From positions 292,225-356,224 of the forward strand of contig KV419404.1 in assembly GCA_001630475.1 (NCBI GenBank): a stretch of 64,000 nt of DNA, written 5' to 3'. This stretch comes from Sistotremastrum niveocremeum HHB9708. Lineage: Eukaryota > Basidiomycota > Agaricomycetes > Sistotremastrales > Sistotremastraceae. The translations under genes and the position numbers were made by a program. The notes beneath the pieces were generated by a model. That model was given only the letters and a program-made list of their open reading frames with translations. It ran no database searches and was not told the origin of the DNA. Below are positions 56,320-64,000 of this stretch, in pieces; position 1 is the first letter of the stretch; every line of letters begins with the position of its first letter.

Positions 56320-56901
56320 ATGTCGTCTTCAGAGACAAAACTACCAGCTATATTCACAGCTATTCACGACGAACAATTGCTACACAAGGCTCTGATTATT
56401 TTATTGGAGCCTTCGCCAATCCTCGGGCCTCTCGCTAGCCAGTTGTGCAGAGACCCCCAGACCGAGATCATCAACAGCTACTCCTTGCTGCTTGACAAAG
56501 CATTCGAGCTGATCGACATGCTACCGGTTTCCGAGAAAGCCTCTTTCATTTCGGGCCACCCTCGCATCGGGGAGACCAAGAATCTTTCGGCGTTAAGCAG
56601 CAAGGAGCAAGCTTCGCAGGCGACGCCAATAGAGGTCTTGCACCAATTGGAGCAACTTAATAGGCTCTATGAGGAACGATATCCGGGACTGCGTTACATT
56701 ACCTTCGTTAATGGACGGAGCCGCGCAGAGATCGCTGCAGAGATGACGCAGCTGCTGGACATTGAGGGGACAGAACTCGAGACGACACACTTGTCGCCGG
56801 TGGATGTAGACGGCGAGGAGTGGGCTGGAGAGCTGTCGAGAGCGTTGAGGGACACCAAGGCGATTGGGCAGAGTCGTCTTCGAAGTCTGTCTGGCTTCTG
56901 A
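56320..56901 (+). CDS. OHCU decarboxylase (purine/urate catabolism), 193 aa, intronless
   Basis: Converts 2-oxo-4-hydroxy-4-carboxy-5-ureidoimidazoline to S-allantoin, the last step of the uricase pathway. A single frame from ATG 56320 (MSSSETKLPAIFTAIH) to TGA 56899-56901. Family features: a helical N-terminus, SGHPRIGETKNLSALSSKEQ (the His-Pro-xx-Gly active-site block), then LEQLNRLYEERYPGLRYITF and the GRSRAEI motif, with a C-terminal amphipathic helix. Length fits the family. No peroxisomal targeting signal is evident at the end (RLRSLSGF), although urate oxidation is often peroxisomal. Confidence 0.87.
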   Translation: MSSSETKLPAIFTAIHDEQLLHKALIILLEPSPILGPLASQLCRDPQTEIINSYSLLLDKAFELIDMLPVSEKASFISGHPRIGETKNLSALSSKEQASQATPIEVLHQLEQLNRLYEERYPGLRYITFVNGRSRAEIAAEMTQLLDIEGTELETTHLSPVDVDGEEWAGELSRALRDTKAIGQSRLRSLSGF

Positions 56902-57102
56902 GGAGAACAAGGTTGTAGCGTTCTGAGTGTTAAGAACTGTACAATAACGCGTGTAATGGTTGTAATCGGAGATACCCGGCCGGACTCCCGAGCGTCTCCT
57001 GGGCAAACAAACGTGCCATCGATAGACTGTTCCACTTAACCACAACCAACCCTCATCTCAAGCTCATCTCCTACAACTCTGGCCTCAACTCACAACCCGT
57101 CC

Positions 57103-58995
57103 ATGTTCCATCGCCCTCCTACGTCCAGACCACGAGGAATATGCGTCTACTACAACACTCCCAGAGGCTGCTTCGCCGGGAACAACTGCAAGTTCTTGCA
57201 CGGCAACGTTCAAGAGATCTCCCCATATGATCAGAACAAGATCTGTCGATACTACGAGGCCGGTTCGTCGTCGCGCATATCACCATGCATCCATCGTCCT
57301 CATGTGGTCCCACAGGTTACTGCAAGAGAGGCGATCAATGTTGGTTTAGGCATGCTACCCCCCAGATGCCACAGCTCCATGAATCAGACGACGAGGAGCT
57401 CGGTTGCTCGATATGCATGGAGAAGCCGACCGTGTTCGGGCTGCTCACCGGCTGCTCTCACGTCTTCTGCCTTTCGTGCCTGAAGAAATGGCGGGATCCC
57501 ACAGGGCGATCATCCGAGTACTTGGACTCGAACTCTGGGATGCACAAGCGATGTCCCATGTGTAGAGGTCCCTCTCGCTTCGTCACTCCTTCACATGTGT
57601 TCTACAAGAACGAAGATCCGAAAAAGGAGGAAGTCCTCGAGAACTACAAGAAGAGCATGAAACGCGTCAAATGCAAGTACTTTGAAAGAAGTATCCCTGG
57701 ACTCAGGTTCTGTCCTTACGGACGCGACTGTTTCTACAAGCACGAGGACGAGAATGGACAGGAATACGTATTTCAGAAGGGAGTCGATCATTACATGAAC
57801 GTAAGTGGCACCCGAACAACCTCCTTCGTCTCAGGCAATGACGCGCACCCTCCAGATCTACAGGCATCGTATGCAGAGGAAAGCTCTCCGACGAGCCGCG
57901 GAATCTTATACTGGCCAAGAAGAAGTTCCGCCAGAAATGCAGATGCATGTAGCATCGCTGATGACTGAGGTCAATCGTTTACGCAGTACCGCTTTCCCTG
58001 GCGCCGATGAGGCAGACCGCAGAGCGATCGCCGAAATGGTTAGTCGCCTCGTGTCAACTTGTGATTTTTGTCGTCTAATTCGGGAATAGGTCTCGCGAGT
58101 AGGCAGTCTTGTAACCGGACTGCTAAGCTTCACAGGCGACAATGCTTTATCAGACGATGAAGCGGACGACGATGCCGAAGAAGAAGACGAATTCCGGGAT
58201 AGCCTGGATTTTCTTTTGAATGTGTCTCAATCTCCGTCAATCATCCCTTTCCAACCCGACTCTCAACCCCAACCTCCGCTAACGACTGACGTCGTTATAG
58301 GCCCCTCAGATTCCACTCCTTCCAGTCCTCACCATAGCATATACCCTGACTTTTTCGTGGGGGATCCGAGTCATCGCGGGGAGTCTCAGGCGTCCGAGGC
58401 TGAGACAGATGCCTCTGAGGATGAACTGATTTTTCCTCCCTGGTTCCTGAACGGCCAGTGGAATGATGATAACCTGGATCCGCGGCCTCGACGTATTCGC
58501 CAAAATTGGGAAGACGAAAGCGAAGATGAATTACTTCTCCGATCTTCCCCGTGTCGAACAACGACCGTTACGTCTGGCGCTTCGCCAGAAGCTATTATTT
58601 CGTCCGTGACTCCTGTGGCTCGAACAGAACGGCATTCTCCGGTTCTTGGTCCCATACCCAATACTGATCCTGCGTTGATCGCACTCAGTCCTATCTCTCC
58701 ATCGAGGCCTGTTTCGATGGACACTGAAATGCAAGCTTTGATCGAATCGATCGATTGTACACTGTCTCGTGATAGTCGCGGCACTATGGGCTTCAGAAGT
58801 CCTGGTTCTCAGGATTCCACTAGTTCCAGTGCGAGCAGCAGTCCCACCAGCTCTGAAAACGGAGGCTCGCCTTCATATGCACATCGACGTCGTGTGTCCG
58901 TCGCCGAAGCCGTGCTGCATCGGCCCAGCATGCAACTTCCAGCTGACCAACCAAAAGAAGCCCAAAGCAGCACCGTCGAAGGGCGCATCGCCTGA
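57103..58995 (+). CDS. Makorin-type RING E3 ligase with CCCH fingers and long acidic tail
   Basis: RNA-binding ubiquitin ligase of the makorin family. The start (57103) reads MFHRPPTSRPRGICVYYNTP. Fingers: CVYYNTPRGCFAGNNCKFLH (C-x8-C-x5-C-x3-H), CRYYEAGYCKRGDQCWFRH (completed across the first intron), RING CSICMEKPTVFGLLTG with CSHVFCLSCLKKW and KRCPMCRG, then CKYFERSIPGLRFCPYGRDC with FYKH. This CCCH-CCCH-RING-CCCH order defines makorins. The C-terminal 300 residues are not usual for animal makorins: SLMTEVNRLRST, an acidic run (DDEADDDAEEEDEFRD), many Ser/Pro sites, and a final RRRVSVAEAVLHRP. Stop is at 58993-58995, but an alternative in-frame splice near the end cannot be excluded. Confidence 0.88.
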
Positions 58996-59616
58996 ACATC
59001 TTCCAACACCAACACCAACAGCATCGCATTCTTCTTGTAATCCAATCCAAAGCCCTCGAAGGCTACCAACTGTATCAGAATATCGCATACTCGACCGAAC
59101 ATCTTCAATTTGTGCTTCGGCTTTTCCGGTTGACCGTCTTAACCTATTCAAATTTCTTACTCGGGATATTTATCGTCCACGCCAATTTTTGCTACTGTAT
59201 TTTCATACGCTTCGTCGCCACTATTATCTTGGCGGTGCTCGCTTCTTTCAGCTTAGTCTTGCAGTTGTCGTGGACATTAGCCACTTTGCTTTCGTTACGT
59301 TTGAACGAATTCTTAATAATAACTGCATATTAGTTAGTCGGTAGGACTAGTACTACTGAATCCCACTCGGAGAGCTGCTCACGAAAGACGAACAGCTTCG
59401 ATGAGGAGAAGGAGAAGGATGAATCAACCAATAAATTGAATTTAGCGCATATATTCATGGTCATACGACATAGAGTATCTGGTATTCGGTAATTCGAAAT
59501 GGTATCAGCCAATTCTAGAATGCGCCTTTGTTAGGAAGGATACAAAAGAAAGGTTTAGAGTTGGATCCGTTAGCTTAAAAAGTCCATTGCAGTCACCATT
59601 GCATTATTTCCGGCCC
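58996..59616. other. Convergent intergenic region
   Basis: These 621 bases lie between the makorin stop and the stop of the Rgd2-like gene. The short frames in it are not supported. Confidence 0.45.
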
Positions 59617-62600
59617 TTATTTCCCGAGAACATCGTCTTCAGCATCACTGGCTTGGGTCCTTCGAGAGAAGAACCCTGCGGCAGTCCTGCCGACCAATTT
59701 ATTCCGTGGTGTGAAATCGGGGTTGGCGAAGGTACGTGATAAAGGACGTTCTTTGCTTCCAGGAGCTGGAGATGATCGGCCAGCACTGGCAGTGCTTGTG
59801 CTACTTGTAGGGGCCGCACGCGGAGCACGGGCCAAACGAGGTCCTCGAACTTTGGAAGTTTCATTGGAACCCGTTCGCTTCAACCCAAAGCCACTTCGAC
59901 GTTCCTCAGTATCTGTAGTGACTGCTTCGGGAGGACTGGGGGTCCTCGCTGCAGCTACAGAAGGAACGGGCGGGATATGCTCTTGTCGAGGAGGTGAAAC
60001 CTCAGGTGCTTTAGGCGTGGGAGGCGAAATGACCATGCCTGCAGGAGGTGCGAAATGATCATCGGCGGGCTCTGGGGGTGGCTCGGCAAAAAGAGGGCGA
60101 GGGACGTCTTCTTCTGGAGGAGGTTCTTTGAAGTTGGGTCTTGGGGTCGCAACGTCGTCGAAAACGGGGGGTTCATTTTCTGGAGCTTTGGGGCTTTCGA
60201 GAGGAGCGACTTCTACGGTCGGCTTGGGTGCCTCTTCGACTGGCTTCGGCGGTTCCTCAACTGCCTTGGGAGGTTCTTCAACCGTCTTCGGGGTCTCAGC
60301 AGGAGGAGGCTTCGCAGCTTCATGTGCCGGAACAGCAGGAAGAGGGGGTACGGGAGGGATAGGGTCCAATACCTGCTGGATAGGCGGAGGTGACGGCAGC
60401 GATCCCACATGAGATGGGCTGATACCACGAGCAGTCATCTGAGCTTCCATAGCCTTGCGAAGATCCTGGCCACCCTGAGAAAGCCGAGAACGACTCATGC
60501 GGACGTCGACCGGTCTTGTCCGTTTTCGTACTGGCATGGGTCTGTCTGATTCGCGTTTCTTACGTGCGAGAACTGGTGGCATAAGCTCGGTGTAGTATTT
60601 GATAAGATCAATGAAGAACACTGCGAGAAGTCAACGTAAGCGATTGAAATGAAATGTTTGGCTTACGAGTGGGGTGCCGGTCTTGAATGGTAATTTCAGT
60701 CTCCAGTTTAGGCCGAAGAATCGTTCGTGCAACACTCAGAGCCAACTTGGTAGTGAAGACTTCCTTGCTTTCCTCCGTTTGGGTAGTATCGATTAATCTG
60801 AGCAGTTGGACATGAGCAATCAGTTCCAGGCCAAAGAGCCATACTTACTCTTTCCAATGCAAAAGGAGAGCATCCAGAACATTCAAATGAACTTTAGGCA
60901 ATTTAACCAAAGCATGCTGAAGAGCCTCGATATGCTGAGGGTCTGCAGTTTCAACATCTGTGGAAGCACCAACTGATTGGATATGACGTAAATGCTGACA
61001 TTACTTAAGCAACTCAGAGAACTCACTGTTAGGGTAAAGTCGACGGAAATCATCCCATCCTTCCCACAGCCCAAGGGAAGGGTTAAGTTCCAGGAGCCAC
61101 AACTTGAGGGTGCTTGCCAAGACAGGAACATCATAAGCCTTCATGAACTCCGATGTAAGTGGTTGATCGCGTGGGAGGGAGTTGATCGTTTCTCTGAGGT
61201 GGTGGACAGCGGGCAGAGGTACCTAGAGAAACTCATCAGATACTATTCGAAACAAACAGTCTTGCAGCGCACTTCGTAGATCCAAACTTTTCTCCTTTCT
61301 GCAAATCCATTAATCAGCAATCAATTTTCTGGGACAAGAACCAGGCGCGTACGATCATCATCAGGTAATCTGGCATATCCTTCCTTGATTCCCGATAGTA
61401 GCGACGAAACGACAGGAGGGACGGCTTGTTTTTCTTTCTCTCCTTCATGAGATAGAATAGCACCCCAGCCGCTTTCACCAGCCCAGAGTCTCAAGTCGAT
61501 TCCGAAGACAACATCGATTTCGTGCTCGACAGACTCAAAGACCTGTGGAGATGGTCGGAAAGGTCCAGTGCGGTATCGCTCTATCAAGGCAGTGAGATCT
61601 TGCTCCGGTTGATAAGAAGCAATCAGAATCGACGATCGCTCCAGGGGAGGCTGCAACGATGACGGGAGGTTCGCAAGGGTTCCTTGGTATTGCAAGAGTA
61701 CTAAAGGGTATCAATTATGTGACTCGGGTCATGCAGATTTAGACATACCAGACTTGACGGCCCTCAGACGATCGGCTTCCCAGGACTGGAGTCTTCTAAG
61801 AGTTTCTTCGATGCGCTCTTCAAGCCCAAGTCGCTGCCTGTCCAGTCTTCGAACCGCGATTTGGTAGGTTCTTTCTGCGGCTTCTGCTTCAGCGCGAGCT
61901 CTAATGTGAGGCGGCTCGGACGACGTTGTAGAAGCCACGGCCTTTTGAACGGTGGACAAAATGGAACGAGAACGCTGCAAGAGAGAATCGGCTGCTGGAG
62001 CCAATGTTGGAGAAAGGGCCTCGGTTGTTGCGAAGAAACTATCCCTCCGTTTCGGTTCCAGGACCTACGAATGAAGTAGTGAGCCTCATGCAGAGATGTC
62101 TGTGAAGAGATCCCACCTTGGGACGAAGCTGATACCAGGCATCCGTGGTACTCTCAAATCGGTTGCCTAAATTGCATTCAGCATTTGTCCATCAACAATC
62201 GAGAAATGAGATACCAAGTTCGCCCACTCTGCGAAGTGCTCCGTAAGTCTCGGTCAAGTCGCGCGCAGCATCTTCAGCTCGCGCAAAGCTGCCTCCGAGC
62301 CCTTGCAAACTTTCCTTGAGCCAGATAGTGAACTCCTCTCCAGTAAAGCAGTCCTGGTATTCTCCTATAATAGGGAAGCGTACGGGACGAAGACGAAGGT
62401 CCTCTCGTGCACGTGCCAGAAGATCGATAACTGCCGAAGGAGGAAAAGACAATCCTGAAATAGAAATGGGACTTGGCTCTTCCTCAGGCTCGGGAGATTC
62501 AGGAATGCGGATCTCGATCTTGGCAGGGGGGACGGGAGGAAGCGGGTTTTCCGGTGGAACGACTTCTTTGCCTTTTCCTTTATCGAGCTTGACAGTTTCC

Positions 62601-63646
62601 TTTTCGAGCGGCTCTGGGGAATGAGTTCGTCGATCGTCAGCGTCCGGACTCTTGGATCGCTCAAGAATGTCTTCGCCTTCCGGTTTCTTCCTCAATGCGT
62701 TCAACTTTTCGGTGATACGCTCCGAGACGCTGGCCTGACGACGTTGGCCATTGTTTGACTGGCTTGGTCGCAGCGCAGTTGTATATTTGTCGCTGAGGCC
62801 AACATTGGGAGCGAACTTTGCGCTACAGACAAGTTAGACTAGTGTATACTGACGATATGACATGCGAGGGAATTACTCACTCGTCTTCCGCTTCGTCTGC
62901 ACGTCGAGTCTTGGTGAAGTAGTGGTGCTTGAGTTTGGCAACCTGAAGAACGAATTCATGGGTGTGCTAAGCCAATTTCGTGTCCACTGACCTCGCCTGA
63001 AGCTTGCTCATATCCCCTGAGCCATTGCTCAATGACGACATCTCGGCTTTTGAGAACGCGGTCCTGCAGAGCCAGTCAACCGCTGGGACATGCACAGCAC
63101 GATGTTATAGTCACCTTGTGCGCCTCAGACCATGTAGAGAACGGCTCCAAAACCAGGTTTCCTAGGTCGTTTGCAATAGCTCGATGTGCCTCTCCTTGCT
63201 TTATAGATTCTTGTTGGAGCCCCCTGAACGCGACCAACAGAGAGGCACCGTCATCCGCACCAAAGCCTCGCCCTGAATGGATATAAGACCAGCACTCTAG
63301 CCTGAATACACGTTCCAATCACCTGGTGGTCCGGTCAGTCCTGGGTTAGTGAGCGTGCCAGCGATATTGCGTTCAGCGACGATGCGTGCCTGGCCGTTCA
63401 CTGGTGAGCTACCAACCGAACGCCCACAGTAAATGGTTGCTCACTCTCATAAACTCAATAACTTCATCATCCTCTGCAAGGCCCTGGATGAAGAGAACAG
63501 AAGCGCTCAGCTTCAAGTCTATATGACGCGAGCCACCTCCAATGGCTCACCTGCTCTAGCTTGTCGTATATAGTTTCTAACCCACGTCGATAATCCTGCG
63601 TCCAAAACGAGTTATTGAACGACAGAGGTAACGCCACGGCAGGCAT
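59617..63646 (-). CDS. RGD2: F-BAR / DEP / RhoGAP protein (Rgd2/Rga8 type), about 1100 aa
   Basis: Membrane-curving regulator of Rho/Cdc42 signalling at growth sites. The start at 63646 reads MPAVALPLSFNNSFWTQDYR, the FCH motif, and helical F-BAR exons follow (VAKLKHHYFTKTRRADEAED). A Pro/Glu/Ser linker carries a DEP domain (FTGEEFTIWLKESLQGLG). The second F-BAR helix set reads RARAEAEAAERTYQIAVRRL. The RhoGAP region starts at EHEIDVVFGIDLRLWAGESG and includes KVWIYEVPLPAVHHLRETIN, joined across introns with a GTACGC donor. A long Pro-rich tail contains EEPPK-type repeats (near 60230-60300) and ends at TAA 59617-59619. The usual Arg-finger motif G-[IL]-[FY]-R is not seen. Confidence 0.85.
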
Positions 63647-63890
63647 ATTGACTCCTTTGCTCTTTCGTCGATGAGCGTAGAGGGTACAAGAGCGAGGCGT
63701 GTATATTTGCAGCGAGGGAAGTTCGGAAGCCGTGTTTATTATGCAACGCTCATTCGCCCTATTGCAAGGCTGTGTTCAAAGGGCATCACCTCACGACCAC
63801 CGCATTGGAATACATCGAGATTCATTCTGCTAACATAAAACACAGCCTAATTACAAGATACGCACGTACTCGGAAAATATTTAGCGTGCA
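63647..63890. promoter_or_regulatory. Upstream region of the Rgd2-like gene
   Basis: These 244 bases lie between the Rgd2-like start and the stop of a partial gene at the right edge, both minus strand. No exon is supported. Confidence 0.4.
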
Positions 63891-64000
63891 GGCCTATAAT
63901 GATCAGGGGAATCAATGTATTTATCACCTCCTCTGGCTGGGCTTGCACTCCTTCCACGTCTCTTACTGGGTTCCCAGCCTCCGGCTCCTGTATCCGCTGC
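63891..64000 (-). CDS. 3' end of a gene cut by the right edge
   Basis: The last 110 bases on the minus strand stay open in one frame that reads GWEPSKRRGRSASPARGG and ends SPDHYRPAR with TAA at 63891-63893. The Arg/Ser/Pro composition suggests the tail of an RNA-binding or splicing-related protein. A second frame is also open over the same bases, so the choice rests on composition alone. No gene name is justified. Confidence 0.4.

Noticed and set aside
59630-60412. Several Gly/Ser-rich plus-strand frames
   Set aside because: They are antisense shadows of the Pro/Glu-rich tail of the Rgd2-like protein on the minus strand.

Overview
The window looks like a gene-dense nuclear segment of a filamentous basidiomycete (Agaricomycete-type). 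Genes are cut by many introns of about 45-70 bases with GTRNGT donors and C/TAG acceptors, intergenic spaces are mostly 50-700 bases, and the protein set is fungal (Clr2-type silencing factor, CRH-type GH16, Rgd2-type RhoGAP, sterol O-acyltransferase, fungal GDP-mannose transporter). I support about 31 protein genes. I see no transposon, virus-like element, CRISPR array, rRNA or convincing tRNA.

Left third (1-24.4 kb): SmB (cut by the left edge), nitronate monooxygenase, pyruvate carboxylase, a SET-domain protein, GDP-mannose transporter, mitochondrial monothiol glutaredoxin, a Dcr2-like metallophosphatase, mitochondrial ribosomal protein uL23m, a dienelactone hydrolase, an MFS drug-type transporter, a secreted CRH-like GH16 enzyme and a P-loop polynucleotide-kinase-like protein.

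Middle third (24.4-43.5 kb): a PX/BAR sorting nexin, a gene-poor interval with one unexplained 193-codon frame, a ZC3H3-type five-finger CCCH protein, a small secreted protein, a Clr2-type silencing protein, sterol O-acyltransferase, Pol III subunit Rpc25, an amino-acid permease and a BRAP2/Etp1 RING protein.

Right third (43.5-64 kb): a cyclin-box protein head to head with a Kar3-type kinesin-14, two proteins I do not recognise, a mitochondrial PP2C phosphatase, ribosomal protein eL37, OHCU decarboxylase (purine catabolism), a makorin, an F-BAR/DEP/RhoGAP protein and the 3' end of another gene at the right edge.

The genes are mainly housekeeping and do not form an evident cluster or new system. 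The points most worth checking are about gene structure: two GC-AG introns, two stop-free introns whose length is a multiple of three, 3/7/16-base coding microexons in eL37, divergent start codons only 52 and 77 bases apart, an apparent frame break near the end of the PP2C gene, and a splice junction in the sterol acyltransferase that does not fit canonical rules. Exon boundaries were derived by eye from reading frame, splice sites and family conservation. Protein lengths given as about are estimates.
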